Shown here: positions 7,414-16,860 of the stretch, piece by piece
Layout: each line of letters starts with the position of its first letter
Numbering within the stretch: position 1 is the first letter of the stretch
NCBI RefSeq assembly: GCF_002561455.1
Contig: NZ_NTUP01000012.1
Span: forward strand, 75,200 to 139,199
Direction: 5' to 3'
Source of the DNA: Bacillus sp. AFS015802
GTDB lineage: Bacteria > Bacillota > Bacilli > Bacillales > Bacillaceae_B
Length of the DNA: 64,000 bases
Notes under the pieces: generated by a model
Databases searched by the model: none
What the model saw: the letters and a program-made list of their open reading frames with translations, nothing else
Told to the model about the DNA's origin: nothing
Made by a program: the position numbers and the translations under genes

Positions 7414-9186
7414 TTAGTTCTTTTGCACATTCATGATTTCAATACTGTTGGCCGGAATGGTAATGTGCACTTCTATATATTGCTTGCCATCTGAAGAGTA
7501 ATTTTGTGCGATGCTTCCTTTGGAAACGGTATAATCTCCCTCTTTCATATATAGGGGGATCGTCACATCTAAAGGCTTGTTTAAACGATTGGTTATCTCT
7601 ACTTGCTGAGAAGCGGCACTCCCATCGTTCGCAGTCTGATAATCAGCGTCAAAGGACATGGTGCCTCCTTCCGTATCTCCGTTTTGGTATACAGGGATGG
7701 AATGACCGGGTTCTTCGTAATTGTAGGATGCGATCTGCCCATTTTGAACCGAAAAGTTCCTGAATCCTACCCAGGGCTTACCGGATAGCTCAATGGCCGT
7801 TGTGGTTGCGTATAAAATGCCATCTTTCTTTGTGACATCGTCAATATGAGTATGTCCGTGAAGACTGACCGTCACATCATTCGCTTTCATGATATCAATC
7901 AATTCCTGGGCATTTTCCCCGTGCCATTGCTGGTCATATTTAATCCCGAGTTTTTCCCCGAGAATCAATGTGCTCAAACGTTGTGGATCATGTTGTTCAT
8001 CATATTCCTTCCAGTATTCTTGTACCTCAGGATCGTCTTGTGGCCAGATTTCCCTATCACGCCATAAAGGATTGTGATGGGAGAAGAGGCCTCGTATTTG
8101 ACCGGGTTTTGCGGTTTGAGCATTCTTTTGTAAATCTTGTTTGACCCAATTAAGCTGCTTTTCACGGATCTGACCGCCCCAGGTAGGGACAGAAACCGTA
8201 CCGGTGCCGCTTCGGTCGATCTTGTGCCAATCAAATGAATTGTACCCGATGAAGTGGGCATATGGACCATAGTCAAAGGAGAAATATTGGGGCCCGAAGT
8301 ATTTTTCCCAATACTTCGCTCCATCCGTAAGGGTTGCATCCTGGGCGTAATAATCATGGTTGCCTGGGACGATATAGACCGGTACATTCAGCTTTTGAAG
8401 CATTTTGTAGGTTTCTTCGTATTCATAAATATATTCGAGGGGATTCAGTTGACCGAACATTAGATCTCCTGTCACGACCACAAAATCCGGATTCTTTAAA
8501 TTGACTTCTTTAATGGCTTTCTGCAAATATAACCATCTTTTCTCAGGATTCGGATTCCACATTCCGGTTTCCCTTGCCCGGCCGGTAGTGAAAGAAGACG
8601 GATCATCTGGATTACCAAGATTTCGGGGAGACCCTATGTGAGTATCGGTTAAATGTAAGAAGGTAAAGTCCTTCTTATATTCGTCTACTACTTTCACAGA
8701 ATGAGGTTGTTCATCCGTGACCCTTTGTCCATTACCGGTATAGGAAACTTCTAAATCATATAATTTCTGCGGGGTCCCTTCAGGAATGAGGACGGTGACC
8801 TCGACAATAGAAGAGCTGTCTTTCCAATGAGATTGTCCCTGCTGTACAGATTGGACAGGTAATTCGTACTCACTCGTCAGGGAAGAGTGATTCGTTTGCT
8901 TTAATTTCACGTTCCAAGATCCGGCTTCTTTCCCTTGAGTATCAATCTTTAAGGTAAGTTGTTCACCTTTCTTCTTAATAGCCGGTGTTGCAAAGAGAGG
9001 GTAAATGATCTGATTTACCTTTTCATCAAGTGAGATATTTGGGAATTCATCTAAGTAATGAGTACTGTTCCCGATCCCTCCATCCCGATCGCCAGAAGCA
9101 CTAAAAGGGTTGTCCAGTGCCTGGGCTGAAAGTGGGAGAAGAGAAAATATCAACATGAATACAAATCCTTTTTTAAGCCAATTCAT
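7414..9186 (-). CDS. Secreted metallophosphoesterase
   Basis: A calcineurin-like phosphoesterase of 590 residues. An N-terminal Sec signal (MNWLKKGFVFMLIFSLLPLSAQA) is followed by a beta-rich domain (to about residue 175) and the catalytic domain with HLTDTHIG, VVTGDLMFG, VPGNHDYYA and LHGHTHID, the metal-binding series of the family. A further beta domain closes the protein. Start ATG 9186 has AAAGGAGG upstream; a start at 9213 would precede that site. The substrate is unknown (phosphoester or nucleotide). It is a single-gene unit. Confidence 0.85.
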   Translation of the reverse strand: MNWLKKGFVFMLIFSLLPLSAQALDNPFSASGDRDGGIGNSTHYLDEFPNISLDEKVNQIIYPLFATPAIKKKGEQLTLKIDTQGKEAGSWNVKLKQTNHSSLTSEYELPVQSVQQGQSHWKDSSSIVEVTVLIPEGTPQKLYDLEVSYTGNGQRVTDEQPHSVKVVDEYKKDFTFLHLTDTHIGSPRNLGNPDDPSSFTTGRARETGMWNPNPEKRWLYLQKAIKEVNLKNPDFVVVTGDLMFGQLNPLEYIYEYEETYKMLQKLNVPVYIVPGNHDYYAQDATLTDGAKYWEKYFGPQYFSFDYGPYAHFIGYNSFDWHKIDRSGTGTVSVPTWGGQIREKQLNWVKQDLQKNAQTAKPGQIRGLFSHHNPLWRDREIWPQDDPEVQEYWKEYDEQHDPQRLSTLILGEKLGIKYDQQWHGENAQELIDIMKANDVTVSLHGHTHIDDVTKKDGILYATTTAIELSGKPWVGFRNFSVQNGQIASYNYEEPGHSIPVYQNGDTEGGTMSFDADYQTANDGSAASQQVEITNRLNKPLDVTIPLYMKEGDYTVSKGSIAQNYSSDGKQYIEVHITIPANSIEIMNVQKN

Positions 9187-9304
9187 TATGCCTGCCTCCT
9201 TTTTCTGTCTCAAGAGTATCAGCTGTATGTAAAGGCAATGTGGATTCTTGATTACAAGATGTTAATGCTAATATTTACCTGTGAAAGATGAGGTGATTGA
9301 AATT

Positions 9305-9340
9305 AAAAAAGGTGTCCCAATATGGAATTGGACACCTTCT
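9305..9340 (-). terminator. Terminator of the glycerate operon
   Basis: AAGGTGTCC (9309-9317) pairs with GGACACCTT (9330-9338); on the minus strand the stem is followed by six T. It sits ten bases after the stop of the GntP-type permease. Confidence 0.85.
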
Positions 9341-9349
9341 TCTCGTTTG

Positions 9350-10705
9350 TTAAACGAGTATAATCCATAATAATAAAGTGAATACCAGAGCCGTTAAACC
9401 TTGAACCAGCGTGGCGGCGGTTTGAGCTTTGTAAGCATCTGTGACTTTCATGCCGCTGAATTGGGTCACGACCCAGAAGTAGCTGTCATTGACATGACTG
9501 ACCGTCATGGCTCCTGCCCCAATGGCCATGACCACTAAAGCAAGCGGGACGGCTCCATCGATCCCCATTTGTGGTAGCAATGGGGCGATCAGGGAAGAAG
9601 TGATAACAAGAGCAGCGGTAGATGATCCCTGGGCCGATTTTAATAAGGCTGCAACTATAAATGGAATGAGTAGCACGAGTGCACCGGAAAGTAATCCCCC
9701 ATCGGCGATTCCCTGAATCAATTTTGCAACGGGAGTCGCCTTGATGACAGAACCGAATGCTCCTCCTGCCCCTGTGATTAATAGGATATTGGTGGCATCT
9801 TTCATTCCCTGAGTCACCCAGCCATTCAACGTTTCTTCATTCCATTTCGGCATGAGGGCAAATGCAGCCAGGACACCGATCAGTAAAGCAACAACAGGAG
9901 AACCGATGAATAAGAAAACATCCGCTGCTCCGCCTTCCCATTGAAAGAAGCTAACGACTGAACCTGCACCAATCAAGAGGATTGGAAGTACAATCGGAGC
10001 AAAGGATTTGAACGTTGAAGGAAGTTCCCCAAAGGATTTGACAATCTCATCATAATCCAGATCCAGTTCTTCCTCGCCCTCGATTTCAATTTTACTTGCG
10101 ACCTTAATGGCCCAGATATATCCTGCCAGAATCGTAGGAATGGCTACAATCATCCCGATTAAAATTATGGTTCCCAAGTAGTCGCTCGCCCCGATGTTTC
10201 CAGCTGCGGCGATGGGGCCCGGAGTGGGCGGCACCAGTGTATGGGTTGCGTATAAGCCCGTTGCCAGAGCAACAGACATGGAAGCTAAAGCTACTTTCGC
10301 CCGCTTCGCCAACGCTTTTTTCAAGCTTGAGAGAATGACGTATCCGGAGTCACAGAAGACAGGGATACTGACGATGGCACCAATTAGGGACATAGCAAGT
10401 TGCGGTCTCTTTTCCCCCACTAAACGCAGAACCACTTCTGCCATCCTGAGAGCGGCACCTGATTTTTCTAAAATCGTCCCGATGATGGTTCCTGCTACGA
10501 TGACGATACCAATATACCCCATTAACCCTCCGAAGCCGCCATTGACTGCTTCTACAACTGTATTCAGTGGCAGGCCTGCAAATATACCAACCAAGAACGC
10601 TGCAAACAATAACGATAGAAAAGGCTGGATCTTCAATTTTGCGGTGGTGAAAATGATAAATCCTACCCCTAATACAATGACCGTAAATAACCAAATTCCT
10701 GACAT
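9350..10705 (-). CDS. GntP-family permease, probably for glycerate or gluconate
   Basis: A 451-residue membrane protein of the gluconate:H+ symporter family (GntP), with many hydrophobic helices. Recognisable parts are FCDSGYVILSSL, THTLVPPTPGPIAAAGNIGA and the end SHVNDSYFWVVTQFSGM. It lies 15 bases behind a glycerate kinase gene, so D-glycerate is a more likely substrate than gluconate; that is inference from context. Both genes share one promoter and terminator. Confidence 0.88.
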   Translation of the reverse strand: MSGIWLFTVIVLGVGFIIFTTAKLKIQPFLSLLFAAFLVGIFAGLPLNTVVEAVNGGFGGLMGYIGIVIVAGTIIGTILEKSGAALRMAEVVLRLVGEKRPQLAMSLIGAIVSIPVFCDSGYVILSSLKKALAKRAKVALASMSVALATGLYATHTLVPPTPGPIAAAGNIGASDYLGTIILIGMIVAIPTILAGYIWAIKVASKIEIEGEEELDLDYDEIVKSFGELPSTFKSFAPIVLPILLIGAGSVVSFFQWEGGAADVFLFIGSPVVALLIGVLAAFALMPKWNEETLNGWVTQGMKDATNILLITGAGGAFGSVIKATPVAKLIQGIADGGLLSGALVLLIPFIVAALLKSAQGSSTAALVITSSLIAPLLPQMGIDGAVPLALVVMAIGAGAMTVSHVNDSYFWVVTQFSGMKVTDAYKAQTAATLVQGLTALVFTLLLWIILV

Positions 10706-10720
10706 GATATTTTTCCCCCT

Positions 10721-11857
10721 TTATTTTTCTCCCTTTGTTATGTGTAAAATTCGTGCGACATTTCTTGTTTCATGGTAAAGCAGTTCTTCAGCACGACTGA
10801 TGCTCTCATGCAAAGCCATTGGACCGATGGCAATGGAATGACAGCTGGAGAAGTCGCCGTATAAATGTTGATACCCATCTCCTAAACTTCCTGAGATAAG
10901 AGATACCGGAGTATGATGCTGTTTTGCGATGGCTGCGATATAAGAGGGGAGTTTACCAAACAATGTTTGATAATCGCTCTGACCTTCACCGGTGAGAATC
11001 CAATCAGCCCAACGAATGGCAGTTGGAAGGTTCGTTGCTTCAGCAACCAGCTTTGCTCCGGATTCTATTGTTCCGTTCAAATGCAGAAAGGCAAACCCCA
11101 GTCCTCCTGCTGCTCCGGCCCCTGGTGTATCCCGGAAATTAATTCCTTTTTCTTCTTGAAGCAATTTGCTAAAGTGAAATAGCTGTTGATCAAGCGTCTC
11201 CACCTGCTCTTTGGTAGCTCCTTTTTGGGGACCAAATACAGAAGAGGCACCTGTTTCCCCGCATAAAGGATTTTCAACGTCTGAAGCGATGTGGAAGGTA
11301 CAGTCTTTTACAAGGGGATGAAGGGTACTCCAGTCCACCTCGGCGATGGATCCGAGGTCCTTTCCGAAAGCCCCGACAGCGTTCCCTTCTTCATCCTGAA
11401 AGATAACGCCGAGTGCTTGAAGCATCCCGAATCCACCATCATTCGTCGAACTCCCGCCCAGGGCAATGATGAAGTTTCGAAACCCGTCATCCATTGCCGT
11501 CGTGATGACTTCTCCAACGCCAAAGGAAGTTGTATGGAATGGATTGCGCTTTTCTCCAGGCACCATAGGTAACCCGGCGATGGATGCTATTTCAATGACG
11601 GCGGTTTTCTTATCTCCTAAAACACCATATTCAGTAGAAATTTTTTCTCCTAATGGACCAGTGGCCGTCGTTTTTACTTTCATCCCCCCAGTTGCGTAAA
11701 TGAGAGTCTCCAGAGTTCCTTCACCTCCATCAGCCATGGGGATAACATTGGTATGAAAACTTGATGATTCATCCCGAAAGGCTTTTTCCATAATGGATCC
11801 GACCTTGAGTGAGCTTAAACTTCCTTTAAATGAATCGGGGGCAATTAGAATATTCAT
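10721..11857 (-). CDS. glxK: Glycerate kinase
   Basis: Glycerate kinase, GarK/GlxK family, 378 residues: ATP plus D-glycerate to phosphoglycerate, feeding glycolysis. Seen are the N-terminal ILIAPDSFKGSLSS, ADGGEGTLETL near 50, GGSSTNDGGFGMLQALG near 130 and DTPGAGAAGGLGFAFL near 250. RBS AAAAGGAG lies before ATG 11857. First gene of a two-gene operon with a GntP permease; the CdaR-type regulator lies just upstream in the same direction. Confidence 0.93.
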   Translation of the reverse strand: MNILIAPDSFKGSLSSLKVGSIMEKAFRDESSSFHTNVIPMADGGEGTLETLIYATGGMKVKTTATGPLGEKISTEYGVLGDKKTAVIEIASIAGLPMVPGEKRNPFHTTSFGVGEVITTAMDDGFRNFIIALGGSSTNDGGFGMLQALGVIFQDEEGNAVGAFGKDLGSIAEVDWSTLHPLVKDCTFHIASDVENPLCGETGASSVFGPQKGATKEQVETLDQQLFHFSKLLQEEKGINFRDTPGAGAAGGLGFAFLHLNGTIESGAKLVAEATNLPTAIRWADWILTGEGQSDYQTLFGKLPSYIAAIAKQHHTPVSLISGSLGDGYQHLYGDFSSCHSIAIGPMALHESISRAEELLYHETRNVARILHITKGEK

Positions 11858-11876
11858 AGCGGCTCCTTTTTCAGAA

Positions 11877-11922
11877 AATATAATCTATTTCTCTATTTAA
11901 CCAAGTGAAGTAAGCGGTTACA
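11877..11922 (-). promoter_or_regulatory. Promoter of the glycerate operon with CcpA cre site
   Basis: On the minus strand TTGGTT (11899-11904) and TATATT (11877-11882) are 16 bases apart. Directly upstream lies TGTAACCGCTTACT (11909-11922), which matches the cre consensus TGWAANCGNTNWCA at 13 of 14 positions. This suggests control by CcpA and carbon source. Confidence 0.65.
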
Positions 11923-11953
11923 ATGGAAGTCCACCTAAAGATTTCCTGGTGAA

Positions 11954-11982
11954 AATAAAAAAGATTGTGCATTTGCACAATC
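11954..11982 (-). terminator. Terminator of the CdaR-type regulator gene
   Basis: GATTGTGC, loop ATTT, GCACAATC; on the minus strand it is followed by TTTTTT. It separates the regulator gene from the glycerate operon promoter. Confidence 0.85.
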
Positions 11983-11990
11983 ATATTACC

Positions 11991-13145
11991 TCATTCTTTA
12001 TTCATTTCATCGATTAATAAGATAAAGCGCAGTATGATGGCATCATCGAATTTTCTTGGGCTTAGACCCGTCAGTTCCTCGACACTTTCAAGTCTGTAAA
12101 GAAGGGTGTTTCGGTGAATATGTAAGGAGTTCGCCGTTTCTTTCATGTTTAATTGACAGTCAAATAATCGTTGAAGTGTATGTCTCAGGGTCGTACTTAG
12201 CTCAAAAGTCCGCTCACGATAGCGATTCATAAACTCCTGGCGAATGTCTAAGGGAATTCGCTTGATGAAATCCATGATGCCCCAGTCCTGTATGTGAATA
12301 TAATCGGAAAACTGAGGGAAGCTTTCTTGCAACTCCAATGAGCTTAGTGCTTCCATATACGACTTTCTGTACCCGCCGACGCCTGGATAGACATTGCCGA
12401 CAGCCGTTTTCACCATTAAATGCTTCTCCTTTAAATGTCGTTGCAAACGCTTTGCTAAAGTGATGACTCCCCCCTTAGTAGGGCAGACGCTAGAAGGGAT
12501 CCCGATGACGCAGTGGGAGTCGTTGATAAAGGATTGGAAGTGAAGCTTTGGTAGTTGAAGCTTTATTCTCCTCAGAATTTCTTCTTTGATCATCGATAAA
12601 GGCATGTTGGTGGTAGAGTGGGTGAATAAGTTAGCGAATTTGACCAATAATACTTGAACATATTGGCTGGTATCAAGATGAATGTAGTGATGAGCGAACG
12701 CTTCATTTTTTCTTTCATCAAAATAATGGGGGTGTACCAAATCGAGGAGCCAATTATCCATCAATGTTTTCTGATGCTGTAGTTGATTATGGAAATGAAC
12801 CTGCTGAAGCATGACTTCAACTGTGACCTTCACGATTTTTACAAATTGATCCAAATCCAGTGGGGAACCAGTTACGCCAACGACTCCTATGATTTCTCCC
12901 ATGAACTCAATGGGAAGGTTGATGCCTTCTTTGGAACCATGAAACTTTCTCATGTCGTTCTCATAAATAATCAATGAACTTTTTTGTTTGAGGACATACA
13001 AAGCCCCTTCGTGAACCTGATTCATGCGTGAAGGATCTGTGCTGGCAACAATGACGCCGGACTCATTCATGATATTCATATTGTAGTGAACGACCGTCTT
13101 CAATTTCGCGATGATTGGGTAGGCTAATTCTTCTGTGATATGCAT
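11991..13145 (-). CDS. CdaR-family transcriptional regulator of sugar diacid/glycerate use
   Basis: A 384-residue regulator of the CdaR type. The N-terminal part is a sugar diacid recognition domain (ELAYPIIAKLKTVVHYNMNIMNESGVIVASTDP, then EINLPIEFMGEIIGVVGVTG-like region) and the C-terminus a PucR/CdaR helix-turn-helix (LNMKETANSLHIHRNTLLYRLESVEELTGL). ATG 13145 follows GGGGTG; GTG 13154 is within it. It most likely activates the neighbouring glycerate kinase and permease genes. Confidence 0.87.
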   Translation of the reverse strand: MHITEELAYPIIAKLKTVVHYNMNIMNESGVIVASTDPSRMNQVHEGALYVLKQKSSLIIYENDMRKFHGSKEGINLPIEFMGEIIGVVGVTGSPLDLDQFVKIVKVTVEVMLQQVHFHNQLQHQKTLMDNWLLDLVHPHYFDERKNEAFAHHYIHLDTSQYVQVLLVKFANLFTHSTTNMPLSMIKEEILRRIKLQLPKLHFQSFINDSHCVIGIPSSVCPTKGGVITLAKRLQRHLKEKHLMVKTAVGNVYPGVGGYRKSYMEALSSLELQESFPQFSDYIHIQDWGIMDFIKRIPLDIRQEFMNRYRERTFELSTTLRHTLQRLFDCQLNMKETANSLHIHRNTLLYRLESVEELTGLSPRKFDDAIILRFILLIDEMNKE

Positions 13146-13240
13146 CTGAAACACCCCGTAATTTGTCTTCCCTTCATTCTAGCATATGTTTTCTTTCCGT
13201 ATATTCGGGTAAAGAATACTATACAAAGGAGGTTACCTTC

Positions 13241-13345
13241 ATGAAACGTTTAATTGGAAGACTGATCAAATGGGGACCTATCGTTTACCCGATTTATAAG
13301 AAGTATCGGAATAAAAGAAGGCATAAGAAATCCATGACGTATTAA
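13241..13345 (+). CDS. Small basic protein of unknown function
   Basis: A 34-residue protein, strongly basic (MKRLIGRLIKWGPIVYPIYKKYRNKRR...). I do not recognise a family. The case for a real gene is a very good Shine-Dalgarno (AAAGGAGG) eight bases before ATG 13241 and a terminator six bases after the stop. It reads divergently from the CdaR-type regulator. Confidence 0.6.
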   Translation: MKRLIGRLIKWGPIVYPIYKKYRNKRRHKKSMTY

Positions 13346-13350
13346 AAGGG

Positions 13351-13374
13351 CAGCCAGCATTGGCTGTTTTTTTT
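13351..13374 (+). terminator. Terminator of the small basic protein gene
   Basis: CAGCCA, loop GCAT, TGGCTG, followed by eight T. Confidence 0.8.
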
Positions 13375-13396
13375 GTTATTTAAAAACAAACAAATG

Positions 13397-13424
13397 AAAA
13401 ACCCCTGGAATCCAGGGGTTTTTG
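13397..13424 (-). terminator. Terminator of the GlsB-family gene
   Basis: AAAAACCCCTGG pairs with CCAGGGGTTTTT around a short loop. It lies just past the stop at 13431 and is symmetric, so it can act in both directions. Confidence 0.85.
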
Positions 13425-13430
13425 GTATTC

Positions 13431-13688
13431 TTAATGAGATGTTCTTCTCATTCCTCTTAGAAGTAAACTTAATAGGAATACGAAGATGATCGCTCCCAGT
13501 AATGCCGGGATGATAGCGATTCCTGCAAGGGACGGACCGAAGCTTCCAAGAAGTTCCCCGCCGATCCAGGCACCGATAATACCGGCGATGATGTTTCCGA
13601 TGATTCCGCCAGGAACGTTTTTACCTAATATAAGACCAGCTAACCAACCGATAATTCCACCAACAATTAAGTACAAGATTATACCCAT
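13431..13688 (-). CDS. GlsB/YeaQ/YmgE family stress membrane protein
   Basis: An 85-residue, glycine-rich, very hydrophobic protein of the transglycosylase-associated (GlsB/YeaQ/YmgE) family: IVGGIIGWLAGLILG, then GGIIGNIIAGIIGAWIGGELLG and a third helix IALIPALLGAIIFVFLLSLLL-like. Three membrane segments are expected. Members are often general stress proteins, which fits the SigB-like promoter in front of it. RBS GGAGG lies before the ATG. The biochemical role is unknown. Confidence 0.85.
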   Translation of the reverse strand: MGIILYLIVGGIIGWLAGLILGKNVPGGIIGNIIAGIIGAWIGGELLGSFGPSLAGIAIIPALLGAIIFVFLLSLLLRGMRRTSH

Positions 13689-13733
13689 TTTTTCTTACCT
13701 CCATATAGTGTTTTTTATGCTGTTATAAGTTAA

Positions 13734-13759
13734 TTTCCCCTTTTTCTAAAAGTCAAAAC
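13734..13759 (-). promoter_or_regulatory. SigB-type promoter
   Basis: Minus strand GTTTTG (13754-13759), 14 bases, GGGAAA (13734-13739), close to the SigB consensus GTTTAA-N13/15-GGGWAW. It lies directly upstream of the GlsB-family stress gene and overlaps the stop region of the preceding gene. Confidence 0.55.
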
Positions 13760-15229
13760 CTAATATGTTGTCACTTGAAAAATTTTCTGGAGAATATACA
13801 TGACATACTTAACGGCAGGCAATTTATCCTGATATTTTTCATAGTCAAGGGTGTATGTCCCGTTCTTGTTAGTCCATATCCGGTCGAAGTAGTCGTCGAC
13901 TTCCTTCATGGTTTCGCTGTCTGAAGGGGCCGTCAGTTTCAGGTTTTCTTCCAGATTATAATCATCCATATTCCGGGACGTATAGTTACCTGATCCCCCG
14001 ATGACGGTGCTTTGATCTTTCCCTTTTACATATATGAATTTCGTATGATATTGCTCTTTATTCGTGTTATACCACCTAATGGTAATATGTTCGTTCTCCA
14101 ATTTATGAAGCTCGGCAGCAATGGGGAGATTCGGAAGTCCGATTTTCTCTTGTCCGAAGGCATTTTGATTCGGGTCCAGTACCAATCGTATGTCTACTTT
14201 CCGTTCAGCCGCGTCTTCTATCGCATCGATAATGTCCCGATCGGCGAGGTAGAACATCCCGATCCAGGCCTCATCGCCTTTTTTGGCATCATCCAGTGCC
14301 TTTACCACGCCTTTTTGAATTTCCCTTTCCGTCAGGATCTGTGCGTTGACAGATGTTTCACTGGAGGGTAAGGATTTGACCGAATTGTTTACCTCTTCCT
14401 CTGTAGGGAAAGCATTAAGATTTCCACCTGAAAAATCCGCTACGGCTTTTTCAGCTTTCACCATATCTTTGATGATGTCCCCTTTCACCTTAAAAGCGAT
14501 ATTTGAGTGGAAACCGCTGGCATCATGGGGATTGGCGGAAAGGATGAGCCCGGAGTCCTCAGTGATGACGACTTTTCGATGGTTTGCCTTCACGTTCAAG
14601 AGTTTTAAATAGGATCTCATCGTGACCTTTGGTGCGGAAGGGGCCATCGGGTTGGGCAGCCAGCCATAGCCGTCCTGCCCGAACCATCCTAAAGCGGTTC
14701 TCCATACACCTGAATAGATGAGGTTTGGATCCCTGAGTCGGTTCAAATCGGTAAAGACGACTTCAGCTCCAAGCTTTTCCAATGGCTCAATTTGTTTGGC
14801 CTGATGTGATCCGTAAGTCGTATTGACGACGTCACTGATAAAGACCACTTTCAGGTCGGGCTTCTTTTTCATCTGTTCTTCAATCTTTCTGGATAATGTT
14901 TCACTGATCTTGGGATAATCACGGTCACCCTTTGTATAGCCATTTACTAAGAATAAGTCCAAAATAAGAAAATCATCTGCTTCTTCAATGGTTTGATAGA
15001 CTTCATCAAAGATCGATTGATCATATTTTTCTTTCCCATCCTTCTGATAGGTGAGGTCGTATAAGAATTCTACGTCCTTTTCAGGTATGGCGTAAGTGTC
15101 GCTGGCGTAGGAGATTCCTTTCGGCAAAGGCTTTACGCGGTTGTATATCATGACGGCCGTCAGGATGAAAATGATGGCTCCCCCGATCCACCAGCTTCTC
15201 TTTTTATACCACTTCTTCTTGGTCTTCAA
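13760..15229 (-). CDS. Membrane-anchored phospholipase D-like protein
   Basis: A 489-residue protein with an N-terminal membrane anchor (SWWIGGAIIFILTAVMIYNRV) and two phospholipase D half sites: NHRKVVITEDSGLILSANPHD near residue 220 and YHTKFIYVKGKDQSTVIGGSGNYTSRN near 405. Both keep the HxK motif. It resembles cardiolipin synthase-type enzymes but is not a clear member; an extracytoplasmic phospholipase or phosphatidyltransferase is likely. It is a single gene, with the SigB-type promoter of the next gene overlapping its end. Confidence 0.8.
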   Translation of the reverse strand: MKTKKKWYKKRSWWIGGAIIFILTAVMIYNRVKPLPKGISYASDTYAIPEKDVEFLYDLTYQKDGKEKYDQSIFDEVYQTIEEADDFLILDLFLVNGYTKGDRDYPKISETLSRKIEEQMKKKPDLKVVFISDVVNTTYGSHQAKQIEPLEKLGAEVVFTDLNRLRDPNLIYSGVWRTALGWFGQDGYGWLPNPMAPSAPKVTMRSYLKLLNVKANHRKVVITEDSGLILSANPHDASGFHSNIAFKVKGDIIKDMVKAEKAVADFSGGNLNAFPTEEEVNNSVKSLPSSETSVNAQILTEREIQKGVVKALDDAKKGDEAWIGMFYLADRDIIDAIEDAAERKVDIRLVLDPNQNAFGQEKIGLPNLPIAAELHKLENEHITIRWYNTNKEQYHTKFIYVKGKDQSTVIGGSGNYTSRNMDDYNLEENLKLTAPSDSETMKEVDDYFDRIWTNKNGTYTLDYEKYQDKLPAVKYVMYILQKIFQVTTY

Positions 15230-15318
15230 ATGGATTCCCCTGTTCTATTGTTTTTTCTTACTATACCCTTAATGGCATGAGGGGAATCCACATAGATGGA
15301 GATCTAGTGGAAAAGTCC

Positions 15319-15351
15319 AAAAAAAAATCCAGGCAGAAAAATCTGCCTGGA
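15319..15351 (-). terminator. Terminator of the MFS transporter gene
   Basis: TCCAGGCAGA, loop AAAA, TCTGCCTGGA; on the minus strand it is followed by a run of T. It lies eight bases after the stop. Confidence 0.88.
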
Positions 15352-15359
15352 CCCCTTAC

Positions 15360-16703
15360 CTACGATTGATGAACATGTCTGCGATATAAAAGCAAGAGTA
15401 AGAGAGACACCGTCATGAGTCCGATCAGAACCAGGAAAGTGTTCTGAAAGGAGCTTACCGGGAAATCTGCTCCCCCCATCTCCACGATGATTCCGCCAAG
15501 GACAGAACCGGATGCGCTCCCGACATAGTGGATCAGCTGCTTCATCCCGATACCTGAGGCAGTCAATTCCTTGCTCATGACACGGGACACTTCGTTTGTC
15601 GAGCTTGAAGAAAGACTGGAAAATCCGAAGCTTGTAAACATATAGGCCAGCATGATCATATACTCACTGTGCGGTGATAAGAGATAAAAAAGGACAGTCG
15701 AAACGATGAGAAGAATATGAGCGAGAAACATCACTCTGATATTCCCATATCGGTCGATCAGTCTTCCTACAAATATGGCTGCGACTGCAGACAGCATCGC
15801 TCCAGGGAAAATGATGAATCCGACAGCCGTCGGGTTTTTGCCGAATACATGCTGAAGCATGAGGGGCATGACGATCAAGATGGCGAAATGGGTGACAAAC
15901 CCAAGGAAACTCATATATAGAATTTGCCTGTAGCCTTTGTCCCGAATCAAGCTGGGCTGAATAAAGGGAATCTCAATCTTATGAATCCGAATCCATAATC
16001 CACCGAAGAAAACCGCGGCGCCTGCGAAATAGTACCAATGGAACGTCGAGATGAATAGCAGGAAGAAGGTGATTCCGATTCCGGTCAGCAAGCCTCCCCA
16101 AATATCAAAGTATCCCTTTCTTGTCGTCTCATTTGGCAGAAAGCGGTACAATACGGGGATCATTCCAAGTACGCATAATGTAATCAGGAATAAATAATTC
16201 CAGCTCAGGTAATCCGTTATGACGCCTCCCACAACGGGACCTAACCCAAATCCAAGGGAAGAAGCGGAAGCGATCATCGCAAGGGCCCGGCCACGCCTTT
16301 TCAAGGGGACAAACCGTCCGGCAAACACCATGGATAGACCGGGGATGGCTGCGGCCCCTGCCGCTTGAAACAAACGGGAAAGCAATAACCATGGGAACGT
16401 ATTGGCAAAGAAGCCGGTCAATGAGGCTATGCCGAAGATGGTGATCCCAATGATGAGCAACCGTTTGATCGGGATGTAATCAGCCAAGCGGGTGTAAGTG
16501 ATCGTACAGATAGCGAGTACGATCGAATACCCTGATACGATCCAGGCTCCTTCAGAAGGAGCCAAAGAGAAATCGTTCAATACATTTGGAAGGGCTACAT
16601 TGAACATAGTCGTATTCATGACTACGAGCCAAATCGTCAAACTTAGAAAAAGAATCGTCTTTGTATGTGAAGGAGATGCTTGAGCATGTTGTTCACCAGT
16701 CAT
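15360..16703 (-). CDS. MFS transporter, Tet(L)/DHA2-like exporter
   Basis: A major facilitator superfamily membrane protein of 447 residues. The first helix has MNTTMFNVALPNVLNDF, then WIVSGYSIVLAICTITYTRLADYIPIKRLL (motif A region), LLLSRLFQAAGAAAIPGLSMVF and GLGPVVGGVITDYLSW (motif C, typical of antiporters). The general look is that of drug exporters such as Tet(K)/Tet(L). The substrate is not predictable. ATG 16703 follows GGAGGTGG; the reading frame upstream of it is not used. Confidence 0.85.
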   Translation of the reverse strand: MTGEQHAQASPSHTKTILFLSLTIWLVVMNTTMFNVALPNVLNDFSLAPSEGAWIVSGYSIVLAICTITYTRLADYIPIKRLLIIGITIFGIASLTGFFANTFPWLLLSRLFQAAGAAAIPGLSMVFAGRFVPLKRRGRALAMIASASSLGFGLGPVVGGVITDYLSWNYLFLITLCVLGMIPVLYRFLPNETTRKGYFDIWGGLLTGIGITFFLLFISTFHWYYFAGAAVFFGGLWIRIHKIEIPFIQPSLIRDKGYRQILYMSFLGFVTHFAILIVMPLMLQHVFGKNPTAVGFIIFPGAMLSAVAAIFVGRLIDRYGNIRVMFLAHILLIVSTVLFYLLSPHSEYMIMLAYMFTSFGFSSLSSSSTNEVSRVMSKELTASGIGMKQLIHYVGSASGSVLGGIIVEMGGADFPVSSFQNTFLVLIGLMTVSLLLLLLYRRHVHQS

Positions 16704-16860
16704 TTTTGACCACCTCCATGATAGATATTGATGCTCGAAGTAATATACCATAAACAAAGACGTACTGAAAATGAATGTGCCTTCGTCCGGGTGGGCTTGT
16801 GGAAGTTTAAGATTTAGGAAATGGTCTATTATATAAGGAGAATCTGTTAGGAGGAGAAGT

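Noticed and set aside
7900-8470. Several open frames antisense to the metallophosphoesterase gene
   Set aside because: Shadows of a gene with clear motifs; no RBS or family match.
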